Virus record (IMG/VR): IMGVR_UViG_3300029264_000336
Coordinates: 1 to 35,451 of that record
DNA length: 35,451 nt
Reading direction: 5' to 3' (one strand)
Source of the DNA: a virus
The notes under the pieces were generated by a model. The model saw only the letters and a program-made list of their open reading frames with translations, was not told the DNA's origin and made no database searches. A program made the position numbers and the translations under genes. Position 1 is the first letter of the stretch. Each line of letters starts with the position of its first letter. Shown one piece after another: positions 9,675 through 16,197 of the stretch.

Positions 9675-9710
9675 AAAAAGGGGCGGGCCGAGTTACCCCA
9701 GCACCGCCCC
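9675..9710 (-). terminator. Rho-independent terminator between decoration and adaptor genes
   Basis: On the minus strand GGGGCGG (9710-9704) pairs perfectly with CCGCCCC (9686-9680) across a 17-nt loop and is followed by TTTTT (9679-9675). It lies after the small decoration gene and before the tail adaptor, placed to reduce read-through from the capsid promoter. Confidence 0.75.
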
Positions 9711-9741
9711 CCGCGTCACCCCCAACAGCAAGGGCGATTGA

Positions 9742-9987
9742 TTATGCGAAGCTATCCAGCGCCGCAATCGTGACCACACCCGCCGCAACGGTACACTTCA
9801 CCAGCATCGTTGCGTCCGACGCGACGATCAGAAGCGCCTTGGTGTTTGCCAGTTCGCTTGCCGCCGAGTTGAAATAGCCGACGCCTTTGACAGTCGCCTT
9901 TGCGTCAGTGGTGGAGTAGATGCCGACCGCGCCCGCGCCTTTGGAGCCGGAGCCAGTGGGGTCAAGTTTTGTCTTCGAAAAAGCCAT
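9742..9987 (-). CDS. Small capsid-associated protein (decoration/head-fibre-like)
   Basis: 81 residues, beta-strand rich with alternating small and hydrophobic residues. It contains a TTDAKATVKGVGYFNSAASE stretch that resembles a short module I know from phage head-fibre or decoration proteins ('AATVxAxGYFNxAAxxL'). It directly follows the major capsid gene and precedes a strong terminator, so it is co-transcribed with capsid and probably made in similar amounts, which fits a stoichiometric capsid-surface protein. Start ATG 9987 has an AAGGGAAG Shine-Dalgarno. The 60-nt gap to the capsid stop contains a GC-rich hairpin (GCGGG/CCCGC) without a T-run. The structural role is an inference from module, size and position. 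Confidence 0.6.
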   Translation of the reverse strand: MAFSKTKLDPTGSGSKGAGAVGIYSTTDAKATVKGVGYFNSAASELANTKALLIVASDATMLVKCTVAAGVVTIAALDSFA

Positions 9988-10047
9988 GATTTGCTTCCCT
10001 TGAAAGTTTCAGAAGGTCAGCGGGACCGAGCGCCCCGCCGCGTTTTC

Positions 10048-10893
10048 TTAGGCTTCGGTCGTGGTAATCTCGACAATGCCTTCGGCGTCGATTGCGACGG
10101 AACCCGCGCTAAAGATACCGTTCGCCAGGTACGAGGTTTTGACCGGGATATAGTTGACTTCGGTGCGCATGTTGATGCCCACAGCCAGGCCCGTCGACGC
10201 CTTGTGATACGCGAAGTTCGTGCGATCATTGGAGGTCTTGGGAAGACCGCCTTCGTCACGCTCTTCGACCTCAATGAAGTCAAAGCCGACCCAGTGCGAA
10301 ATTTCGCCATCGTAAAGCGCCTTGATCACGTTCTTATCGACCGTGTTGGCGTCGCCATCGCCAAGAAGCTGTTCCATGCCTTCCGAGGAAATCAGGAAGA
10401 CCCGTTCGCCCTTGGCCTTCGGTACACCCTTTTCGTTCAACAGACGACGGGCCCGGCGACACTTGGCCGTGTTCAGGCCGCTATCTACCCCACCGATATC
10501 GGTGTCGACGGTCAAGGTGGTCGCGGCAGCGTCCAGCGCGTCGATGATCAATTGATCTTCACGGCGACCGATTGCGTTGGCAATGATCGTCGCCAGCTTG
10601 TCCTGTTCCTTGTAGGGAACCTTTTGCTGATTGAAGATGCCCGTATATTCAGCCGCGTTCCAGTCTTCCAGCGTCGCAGTCGCGTTGCCGTGCGTGATGT
10701 TCATGGGGATCACGTCGGTCTGGTCAATGCGCTTCGTCGCCATGCCCTTCCCGATCTTGTGGAAGCGGTGCGTCGAACCGACGATATTGTCAGCAATTTC
10801 GACCGTGGCGCGGAGCATCCCGCCCATTTCATAGGCCGATTTTACCCGCGCATCGAAGGACGCCTGTTCGTTTGTTGTGAGATTGCGAGACAT
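10048..10893 (-). CDS. Major capsid protein
   Basis: 281 residues from ATG 10893 (MSRNLTTNEQ), which has an AAGGGGAAA Shine-Dalgarno; an upstream in-frame start at 11028 would lie in the leader and lacks a ribosome site. The sequence has the HK97-fold capsid composition of podoviruses. A strand-rich N-terminal region (DVIPMNITHGNATATLEDWN) is followed by a helical stretch with ANAIGRREDQLIIDALDAA, a spine-helix motif common in these capsid proteins, then RVFLISSEGMEQLL. The gene has its own consensus-like promoter (11061-11090) behind a perfect terminator, and the preceding gene is a scaffold protein. No N-terminal protease or delta domain is seen; the separate scaffold gene fits a T7/P22-type assembly route. 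Confidence 0.9.
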   Translation of the reverse strand: MSRNLTTNEQASFDARVKSAYEMGGMLRATVEIADNIVGSTHRFHKIGKGMATKRIDQTDVIPMNITHGNATATLEDWNAAEYTGIFNQQKVPYKEQDKLATIIANAIGRREDQLIIDALDAAATTLTVDTDIGGVDSGLNTAKCRRARRLLNEKGVPKAKGERVFLISSEGMEQLLGDGDANTVDKNVIKALYDGEISHWVGFDFIEVEERDEGGLPKTSNDRTNFAYHKASTGLAVGINMRTEVNYIPVKTSYLANGIFSAGSVAIDAEGIVEITTTEA

Positions 10894-11060
10894 AATGTTT
10901 CCCCTTGTCCGCGTTTCAGTTTGTCGGTGAATTGCGGTTAGGGCGAAACTTGGTTTGGGAAGGCCGTTTCCGGTTAGGTTCCCGTGGCTGTTTCGGGCCG
11001 CGTCGGTTGACGGTCTAGCCGGGCGCAAAGTGAGCGATTAGGGGCCTTCCGTTGGCGCTG

Positions 11061-11090
11061 AAAATAGGACCGCTTAGATATGCCTGTCAA
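11061..11090 (-). promoter_or_regulatory. Sigma70-type promoter for capsid and decoration genes
   Basis: On the minus strand a perfect TTGACA (11090-11085) is followed after 18 bp by TATTTT (11066-11061). It sits just after a strong terminator and about 170 nt upstream of the capsid start. This gives a long leader and an independent transcription unit for the most abundant protein. No phage RNA polymerase gene is present, so host polymerase use is expected. Confidence 0.7.
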
Positions 11091-11097
11091 GACAAAG

Positions 11098-11133
11098 AAA
11101 AAGGCCCGTTGCCAACCACAGCAACGGGCCTTT
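11098..11133 (-). terminator. Strong terminator after scaffold gene
   Basis: AAAGGCCCGTTGC (11100-11112) pairs perfectly with GCAACGGGCCTTT (11121-11133) around an 8-nt loop. On the minus strand the stem ends in a T-rich run (11102-11098). It isolates the capsid promoter from the upstream packaging/portal/scaffold transcript. The core AAAGGCCCG/CGGGCCTTT is shared with the terminator at 28992-29017. Confidence 0.85.
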
Positions 11134-11185
11134 CGCCAGCACAACGCTTCACTCGCCAGAGAGTAAGGACACCCTACCCCGCAGA

Positions 11186-12163
11186 TCAGCGGCGGGTCAA
11201 TGACTTTTCAGTATCGACACCACCGCGCCGGGGGGCTTGGCCCAGGTCCATCGCGTCCAGTTCTTCCTGGCGCTTGTAATCCTTGGCCGCGACCGCTTGC
11301 TTGTATTCCTCGTGCCACTGTTCCGCAGACATGCCCCGCGCCCCGGTAGAAGGCACAATCGGGATACGCTCTTCACCCGCCATCGAACGCATAGCCACCA
11401 GGAACTTCAGGCCCTTGGCCGTTTGCTGAAGTTCGTTCACGACCTCGATATCGTCTTCAGACAGCTTGCCGGATCGTTCCGCCCCGTCAATCCAGGTGTA
11501 GACGCCCTCGACAACCGCAGCCCCGCCCTTGCCCAGCTTTTCAAATTCGGCTTCAGGGTCCAAAGGTTCAGGCGCATATTCGTTCATCATCCCAAACATG
11601 TCTTTTGCCAGGTCGACCGCCAGTTCCTTGCCGATCCCGCGCTTGTGGCAAACCTCGCCCCAGGCTTTCAAGCCAGGATCGTCCGGCCCGTCGACGGTCA
11701 GGCGGTCAACTTCGCTTCCGAGTTCCAGCCCGTCCTTGAAGTAATCATCGGCGCTTTCCGGTACTTCCCCGCCAATGTTCTTTTCGCGCTTCAGCTTGCC
11801 ATGCGCCTTTTCGAGTTCGGCATACGCCTTGCCCAGATCGTCGGATTTGACCGCTTTCTTTTCCGCATCCCAGAACTTTTCAGGGATACCTTCAGGCCGT
11901 CCATCATCCGGCGCGGTCTTGGTGGTATCCTTGCCCTGGTCCCCCTCGCCCTCTTCCTTCTTCCGGCGATCCAGCAGACCCCGGCCAAGACCCGACTTGT
12001 GTTCCTTTTCGCCTCGGTCGGTCCCTTCGTCGCCCGTCCCCTTGTCGGCGTCGCCACCTTCCCCGCCTTCGCCCCCGTCGCCACCAGCGCCTTCATCCGG
12101 CTTGTTCATTACTGGCCCACGGTGAAAGCCCATGAGCATTGCGCGTCGTTCGTTCCAGTTCAT
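11186..12163 (-). CDS. Capsid scaffold (assembly) protein
   Basis: 325 residues, highly charged, no obvious globular motif. An acidic Gly/Glu/Asp low-complexity segment spans about residues 20-65, and the rest is Lys/Glu-rich helix (FWDAEKKAVKSDDLGKAYAE). Composition, length and position between portal and major capsid match T7 gp9-type scaffolds. The 'PxKFWD...' segment followed by a 'SLxKAYxELE' helix is a common scaffold feature of short-tailed phages. The basic Arg-containing C-terminus (ESLTRR-like) may contact the capsid shell. ATG 12163 has an AAGGA Shine-Dalgarno eight bases away. It is followed by a strong terminator, so it is the last gene of the packaging/portal transcript. Confidence 0.82.
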   Translation of the reverse strand: MNWNERRAMLMGFHRGPVMNKPDEGAGGDGGEGGEGGDADKGTGDEGTDRGEKEHKSGLGRGLLDRRKKEEGEGDQGKDTTKTAPDDGRPEGIPEKFWDAEKKAVKSDDLGKAYAELEKAHGKLKREKNIGGEVPESADDYFKDGLELGSEVDRLTVDGPDDPGLKAWGEVCHKRGIGKELAVDLAKDMFGMMNEYAPEPLDPEAEFEKLGKGGAAVVEGVYTWIDGAERSGKLSEDDIEVVNELQQTAKGLKFLVAMRSMAGEERIPIVPSTGARGMSAEQWHEEYKQAVAAKDYKRQEELDAMDLGQAPRRGGVDTEKSLTRR

Positions 12164-12187
12164 TTTGATCGTCCTTGCTGTTGTAGA

Positions 12188-12215
12188 AAGGGGCGAAGCA
12201 CAATGCCCCGCCCCT
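12188..12215 (-). terminator. Weak hairpin terminator or attenuator before scaffold
   Basis: On the minus strand AGGGGCG (12215-12209) pairs with CGCCCCT (12195-12189), followed by a short TTTCT tract. It lies between the signal-bearing virion gene and the scaffold gene. The T-run is short and interrupted, so it may only attenuate transcription or protect mRNA. Confidence 0.4.
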
Positions 12216-12240
12216 GTATTACCTCATTTTTGCGCCAGGA

Positions 12241-12909
12241 TCAGCCCGCTTTTTCGGCCCGTTCCCGCGCCTTCGTTTCCGCCCGCGCCTTGCGGTTCTT
12301 TTCGGCACGATCATCACGCCGCGCATCCAGCCGGGATTGAACATCCTTAATTTCGGCTTGCGATACCTGGTAGCCGCGAACCAAGGTCTGAAGCGCATTG
12401 TTGCGGCGGTAGCGATCATCCTGCGCAGCGGTGACAACCGCTTCCATCAGGATCACGGGATTGAAAGCCGAGCCGTCGAAGGAGTTATTCAGGATAGCCC
12501 CGACCGTCGCAGCGACGCCCGTCAGTGGTACGCCCGCAGCTTCTTCGTTTCCCGTGGCCCCGGATTGCTCACCCAGGTCATTGGCCGGGGGTTGAACTTG
12601 GGTTGCAGATGCATCGGAGCCAGCTTCAGAAACCTTACCATCATCTGCCCCCTTCAGTGTTTCCCGGTTGAAGCCTTCCGGCGCGGCCTTGCGCACGTCG
12701 GCCCGCTTCAGGTCTGGGTTGCCCGTGAGTTCTTCGATACGCGCCATTGCGGGTTCACCGCCCTGGGTCCAGTCTTCTTCGCGATCATACTTTAGAGCGC
12801 CGATAGCCTCTTCAAGCGTCAGGGGCTTTTGCCCCGATCCACCACCACTGTCAGCGGCAGCCATTGCCACCAGGGGCAAGCAAGCGCCCAGGATCATAAG
12901 TCGTTTCAT
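12241..12909 (-). CDS. Unknown virion-module protein with signal-peptide-like N-terminus
   Basis: 222 residues from ATG 12909 (AAGGAG Shine-Dalgarno eight bases upstream); a GTG at 12918 would add three residues. The N-terminus MKRLMILGACLPLVAMAAAD has a basic n-region, hydrophobic core and A-M-A cleavage-like site, as in Sec signal peptides. A small domain follows at residues 32-85 (DREEDWTQGGEPAMARIEEL then KRADVRKAAPEGFNRE), resembling short 'dxxWTxxGxPxVxxL..TRAxxxxAxPGFxR' modules in phage head genes. Next come a low-complexity linker, a helical stretch and a very basic Arg/Lys/Glu C-terminus. Because it lies between portal and scaffold, it could be a virion protein, or exported during infection. 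I do not recognise a function. Its GTG/ATG region overlaps the previous stop (12917-12915). Confidence 0.7.
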   Translation of the reverse strand: MKRLMILGACLPLVAMAAADSGGGSGQKPLTLEEAIGALKYDREEDWTQGGEPAMARIEELTGNPDLKRADVRKAAPEGFNRETLKGADDGKVSEAGSDASATQVQPPANDLGEQSGATGNEEAAGVPLTGVAATVGAILNNSFDGSAFNPVILMEAVVTAAQDDRYRRNNALQTLVRGYQVSQAEIKDVQSRLDARRDDRAEKNRKARAETKARERAEKAG

Positions 12910-12914
12910 GTGCG

Positions 12915-13148
12915 TCACTCCTTTTCCGGCTTTGTTGCGGCCTTAACAGCCCACATCGCAGCACTTTCAATTTCAGTTTGGGCCAGCGCCTTCAGCCGCC
13001 CCGCTTCATTCCCGCGTTCCGTTTCGCGATCACTGGGAACTTGGTCAATCAGGTCAATCAGGTCAGCCGCAGCCCGCTTGATCTTCCCGACCATATCATC
13101 ATTGCTCGGATTGAAGTTTATCCCGACCCGATATTCGCCCTTGTTCAT
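12915..13148 (-). CDS. Acb2/Tad1-like small protein (possible cyclic-nucleotide sponge, anti-CBASS)
   Basis: 77 residues, two predicted helices joined by a short loop. After YRVGINFNPSNDD comes an amphipathic helix (KIKRAAADLIDLIDQV), a polar loop, then RLKALAQTEIESAAMWAVKA. The pattern 'FxPs...aa.L...i...R...LA.T.lE.A.MWA.KA' is the signature I associate with the Acb2/Tad1 hairpin family. Acb2 proteins bind cyclic di- and trinucleotides made by bacterial CBASS (and Thoeris) immunity and so block effector activation. Start ATG 13148 forms an ATGA overlap with the preceding stop. It is unusual for an anti-defence gene to sit inside the head operon, so late expression or a virion-related role should be kept in mind. 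Assignment is from pattern memory, not a profile search. Confidence 0.65.
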   Translation of the reverse strand: MNKGEYRVGINFNPSNDDMVGKIKRAAADLIDLIDQVPSDRETERGNEAGRLKALAQTEIESAAMWAVKAATKPEKE

Positions 13149-13507
13149 TCTTCGTCTCCCTCAAATTTTGGCGGGTTCTTCGCCAGTTCGATTTGGTCAA
13201 GAAGGAAGCGGATAACGCTGTTCTGCCCTTCCCGAATGTAGGCCCAGTCCGAAGGGGCAAGCGCTACTTCGCCCGACACCAGAGAACCGGAAACCTTCAT
13301 GAGTGGCGCACCCTGGGTCATGCGATAAAGCCGATCCATCAGGTCAATCCCCTGGGGCGTCTCGAAGACATTATGCACGAGCCGGGCGAGTTCCATTTGC
13401 TCTTCAACCGCTTCGCGCATCATCGCTTCGTTTTGTTCCGACGCGCCATTGTCTTCAACGCCAGAAGCGCCCGACAGCCAGTCGAACGCTTGATTACGAT
13501 CCATCAT
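13145..13507 (-). CDS. Bbp19-like virion-associated protein
   Basis: 120 residues from ATG 13507, chosen because AAGGTG lies six bases upstream; ATG 13504 and GTG 13516 are alternatives. The C-terminal half (LVHNVFETPQGIDLMDRLYR ... DWAYIREGQNSVIRFLLDQI) follows the pattern of Bbp19-like phage proteins ('F.t..G..vL..L...t........REGqRsvv..I'). These are small proteins commonly found beside portal genes in Bordetella phage BPP-1-like and other short-tailed phages; their function is unknown. The portal stop (13520-13518) lies just upstream and its own stop overlaps the Acb2-like start as ATGA. Confidence 0.65.
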   Translation of the reverse strand: MMDRNQAFDWLSGASGVEDNGASEQNEAMMREAVEEQMELARLVHNVFETPQGIDLMDRLYRMTQGAPLMKVSGSLVSGEVALAPSDWAYIREGQNSVIRFLLDQIELAKNPPKFEGDEE

Positions 13508-13517
13508 GTTGTTCACC

Positions 13518-15164
13518 TTATGCGGCCAGGGGGGCTTGTCCGGCCTGTTGCTGTTGTGGTTGCGGCATCACGCCGCCAGCCCCACCGACGGGGGGTTGCC
13601 CCATCGCTTGCGCGGCCTGGATTTGGCCCGCTTGCTCTTGTAGCTTTTTGCGCTCTTCACCGCTACGCATAAGTTCAGGAACCACGCCCAGCTTCGAACC
13701 GACCCACGCGCCAAAGTCTTCGATCTTGAAGTTCAGGCCGACCGCTTCGTCGCCCGCGCTTTCCTTCGTGATCTGCATGGCGTTCCGCGCCGCTTCGACT
13801 TCCCGGATCGACTGGCCTTGAACCAGCGGAGAAGCGAACTTCACGTCAATTTCGCCATTGTTCAGCTTGATCTTGCGGTTGGCCTCAACCGGGATAACGC
13901 CCTGTTCAGCCAGTACCGCGATTGTCGCTTCGAGCATCGGGACGATGCCTTCCTTCAGGATACGAGCGAAGGGAGCGCCCAGCGATTGCTGAAGTTCCTT
14001 CATGCGCTCGACCAGTTCGGTCGCGGTGCGAACGCCTTCCGAGATATCCGGCATCCCGTCGTTCATCATGATTTGGTGGATGGAGTTCACCAGGTCGCGG
14101 ATCACCAGGTCGGCAAGGTTCACGTCCCCAGTCACAGGCAGCGGAGCAATGGAAGCGCCAGCCGTCCCGCCCGTGGATCGTACCGGGATCGTCGCGCCTG
14201 GGAAAACCCGCACGTTGTTCGCGTTGACCACGCCGTCATTCTTGACCATGAAGACGCCGCCAATCGCAAGGGCGGCATGGCGCAGAAGGTAAGACTTGAT
14301 CGCGGACAGGACGCGGGCATCCGGCAGCGCTTGCATGACCAGCGAACGGCCCTGGACCTCTTCCGCCGCCTTGTTCCACCGGGCAATGACCCAGGGGCAA
14401 ATCTGGTATTCGCGTTCAACGACCCGCTTTTCGTCCTTCGACTTCAGCCCGCCCGTGACGATCACGTCATAGAACCAAACCTTATCCTTGAACGAGTAGT
14501 AGCACACGTCAACCAGGTCGACTTCCGCGTCCTCTTTCCGCTCTTCGTCGGTGATGCTGAAGTTGGCATCCGGCCAGGTCTGTTCGACCAGGCTGATCCG
14601 CATTTTGTGGATACGGGAAATCAGGTCAATCTTGCCCAGCGCACCTTCACGCAAGGCGACATGCGATTGCGAAACCGCCTGGTAAACGACCGGGTTATCT
14701 TCATCCCCCGGCGTGACCATCATGCAAGCCGTGCCAGCGACGACCAGTTCAAGCAGCCATTCCGAGATTGCCAGGTCAAAGTTGCTGAAGCTGATGGAGG
14801 TGAAAATCACTTGCTGCAAAGCGTGAAGGTCACGCCGAGCCTGTTCTTGCGCTTCAGTCTGGACGAACGCCCCCGGAAGGAACGAAGCCCACTGGTGACC
14901 AATGGGGAACAGTTCGTACTGAATGCGGTTTGTGATCTTGATTGCGTCGTTCTGAAGGGTGCTATCGAAGACCCGGCGCGATGCCTTGTCCTTTCCCTTC
15001 TGCCCCGCGCCGCCCTGGGGTTTGCCTGTGCCGTTGCCGTGATAGGTGTTGCGATCTGGCAGGGCGTATTCAAACGCTTCCTTGATCAGATCATCGAAAT
15101 GCGACTTGGCGTTCCAAGCCTTATCGGACGCTTCCTTGACCGTTTTGATATTTAGACGCGCCAT
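13518..15164 (-). CDS. Portal (head-to-tail connector) protein
   Basis: 548 residues, the expected size of T7 gp8-type connectors (about 540). The N-terminal region includes DLIKEAFEYALPDRNTY, then RVFDSTLQNDAIKITNRIQY, the conserved start of the 'head-to-tail connecting protein' family. WLLELVVAGTACMMVTPGDE and NSIHQIMMNDGMPDISEGVRTATELVERM match the clip/wing and tunnel regions. The C-terminus is Gln/Pro/Gly-rich and flexible. It forms the dodecameric DNA channel at the capsid vertex and docks terminase. ATG 15164 lies 13 nt after the stop of the small gene before it, with a purine-rich AAGGCTGGGAA upstream. Confidence 0.92.
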   Translation of the reverse strand: MARLNIKTVKEASDKAWNAKSHFDDLIKEAFEYALPDRNTYHGNGTGKPQGGAGQKGKDKASRRVFDSTLQNDAIKITNRIQYELFPIGHQWASFLPGAFVQTEAQEQARRDLHALQQVIFTSISFSNFDLAISEWLLELVVAGTACMMVTPGDEDNPVVYQAVSQSHVALREGALGKIDLISRIHKMRISLVEQTWPDANFSITDEERKEDAEVDLVDVCYYSFKDKVWFYDVIVTGGLKSKDEKRVVEREYQICPWVIARWNKAAEEVQGRSLVMQALPDARVLSAIKSYLLRHAALAIGGVFMVKNDGVVNANNVRVFPGATIPVRSTGGTAGASIAPLPVTGDVNLADLVIRDLVNSIHQIMMNDGMPDISEGVRTATELVERMKELQQSLGAPFARILKEGIVPMLEATIAVLAEQGVIPVEANRKIKLNNGEIDVKFASPLVQGQSIREVEAARNAMQITKESAGDEAVGLNFKIEDFGAWVGSKLGVVPELMRSGEERKKLQEQAGQIQAAQAMGQPPVGGAGGVMPQPQQQQAGQAPLAA

Positions 15165-15177
15165 TCATTTCCCAGCC

Positions 15178-15387
15178 TTAACCCAGAGTATCCTTGACGC
15201 CAGCCGCGCCGCCTTTGCGAGAGAAAAGCCCCCCGCCAGAACGGGAGGCTTCAGCCAGGCGGTTACGTGCGCCGAGTTCACGGGCTTCTTCCGCCGTTTG
15301 GTCTTCAATCTGTTTCGACTGGCGACGCTGCGCTTTCTGCATCGCTGCATCCGGTTTGGGCTTTTTCATCCCGAAAATGTTCGCCAT
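15178..15387 (-). CDS. Small basic protein upstream of portal
   Basis: 69 residues from ATG 15387 (MANIFGMKKPKPD), which has AAGGGG eight bases upstream; an ATG at 15396 would add MKI. The protein is rich in Lys, Arg, Gln and Ala with a helical middle (AEEARELGARNRLAEA) and a glycine-rich end. Short basic proteins with an opening such as 'MxxxFxxKxPxPP' directly before the portal are frequent in short-tailed phages; I know no function. The gene overlaps the preceding one by 83 nt in another frame, unusually long for this genome. Confidence 0.6.
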   Translation of the reverse strand: MANIFGMKKPKPDAAMQKAQRRQSKQIEDQTAEEARELGARNRLAEASRSGGGLFSRKGGAAGVKDTLG

Positions 15388-15832
15388 GATCTTCACCCCT
15401 TGTGACCAGTTCGCCCCCGTTCCGAAGTAGCCACCTGGCGAAATGCTCTGGTGTCCAAACGTACCAGGCGCTAATTCCGCAGATTGCTTTGATCACCGAA
15501 ACGCAGGTTAAAATTCCCCTCGGAACGTAGTCCCGAAGCCCGCGTCGGTCAACTCGGAATTTGATGGCGCATTTCGCGCCCTCTTTCAGCAGGTGATCAA
15601 CCACGTCACGCGGCGGCATGAACAGCACGTCAACCGAAACGTGATTTGTCCTGGGATCAATCACCACCGAGTTACGCCCGGCCATAAGCCCCGCAGCCGG
15701 GTTGTAAGCCGGGACGATCACGAAGCAGTGACGCCAGCCCCGCTTCGTGAACAGCCGCCAGAACTGGCGATGATCTGCGCCCTGGAACACGATCCAGGCA
15801 TCGAAGCGTTCATTCGACAGCCCAGCGATCAT
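15305..15832 (-). CDS. Conserved phage protein of unknown function ('WRHCFV' family)
   Basis: 175 residues from ATG 15832, chosen because it makes an ATGA overlap with the stop of the 53-residue gene before it; a GTG at 15847 is a poorer option. Segments such as RFDAWIVFQGADHRQFWRLF, KRGWRHCFVIVPAYNPAAG and PRGILTCVSVIKAICGIS resemble a small family found near the terminase or portal in many tailed phages ('FRHCFa ... CVs.vK..lGi'). The conserved His-Cys pair and late Cys would suit an enzyme, perhaps a cysteine hydrolase-like fold, but that is speculation. The last 83 nt overlap the next gene. Confidence 0.7.
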   Translation of the reverse strand: MIAGLSNERFDAWIVFQGADHRQFWRLFTKRGWRHCFVIVPAYNPAAGLMAGRNSVVIDPRTNHVSVDVLFMPPRDVVDHLLKEGAKCAIKFRVDRRGLRDYVPRGILTCVSVIKAICGISAWYVWTPEHFARWLLRNGGELVTRGEDHGEHFRDEKAQTGCSDAESAASPVETD

Positions 15833-15990
15833 GCCCAGAAAACCCACTGCCAGAACCGAGCGAAGGCAGCGATCATGCCCGTCATTGTGAACACGGGAAC
15901 CGCGATCAGGCCCAGGTCAATCGCCCGTTCCTTCACCCCGAACCAGACCCACTTTCGATAAATCCTGAATTTGTCCCATTTCGTAAGCAT
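15829..15990 (-). CDS. 53-residue putative membrane protein
   Basis: Short gene starting at ATG 15990 (MLTKWDKFRIYRKWVWFGVK) with a strong GGGGG ribosome site (16002-15998) and ending at TGA 15831-15829, which overlaps the next ATG as ATGA. The first ~20 residues are basic and Trp-rich. The rest is one hydrophobic helix (IDLGLIAVPVFTMTGMIAAF) followed by ARFWQWVFWA. A cytoplasmic-N, single-pass inner-membrane protein is plausible. It is the first gene after the terminase and its repeat-rich intergenic block. The ribosome site may be controlled by pairing with an upstream CCCCC (see 15998-16026). Function unknown. Confidence 0.65.
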   Translation of the reverse strand: MLTKWDKFRIYRKWVWFGVKERAIDLGLIAVPVFTMTGMIAAFARFWQWVFWA

Positions 15991-15997
15991 AGGTTTT

Positions 15998-16026
15998 CCC
16001 CCTCATACTCCCCCTTTAGGGGGTGT
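15998..16026 (-). promoter_or_regulatory. Possible ribosome-site switch hairpin
   Basis: On the minus-strand RNA a CCCCC (16023-16019) can pair with GGGGG at 16014-16010 across a UAAA-type loop, or instead with GGGGG at 16002-15998, the Shine-Dalgarno of the 53-residue gene. The first pairing would free the ribosome site and the second would hide it. There is no T-run, so I do not call a terminator. Confidence 0.35.
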
Positions 16027-16029
16027 TAT

Positions 16030-16152
16030 GTCTGTATTGTCTGTCTGTCTGTATTGTCTGTCTTGTTACTCGGTAGATGATCAGACTGGTAACCAATTTG
16101 ATAACCAGCCCGTTATTTTCTGATAACCAGAACGAAACGCTTTGATGATCAG
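16030..16152. repeat. Iteron-like array and TGTC repeats upstream of the portal-side genes
   Basis: The longest clearly non-coding stretch of the late region (15991-16197). It begins with TGTC-type tetranucleotide runs (16030-16064). Then come four related 9-mers in the same orientation: GATGATCAG (16076), GATAACCAG (16100), GATAACCAG (16122) and GATGATCAG (16144), spaced 24, 22 and 22 bp, about two helical turns. Bases 16055-16088 match 21899-21932 at 32 of 34 positions. Regular spacing suggests protein binding on one DNA face: a replication origin, a terminase recognition (pac/cos) site, or an operator. Confidence 0.65.
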
Positions 16153-16197
16153 TAATTCCGTTGAAGTCTCAACTTCCGGTAAATCGCGCAACCCTGA

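Noticed and set aside
10894-11028. N-terminal extension of the major capsid protein from the upstream in-frame start at 11028
   Set aside because: The extension falls in the leader after the promoter, has no ribosome site, and its composition (Arg/Thr/Pro) is unlike a capsid arm; ATG 10893 has a strong ribosome site.
13818-15155. Plus-strand open frame (445 codons) opposite the portal
   Set aside because: Antisense to a clear portal gene, with no ribosome site or domain; composition is typical of a shadow frame.
16030-16152. CRISPR array
   Set aside because: The 9-mers are too short and too closely spaced, with no repeat of 24-37 bp and no unique spacers; nor are cas genes present.
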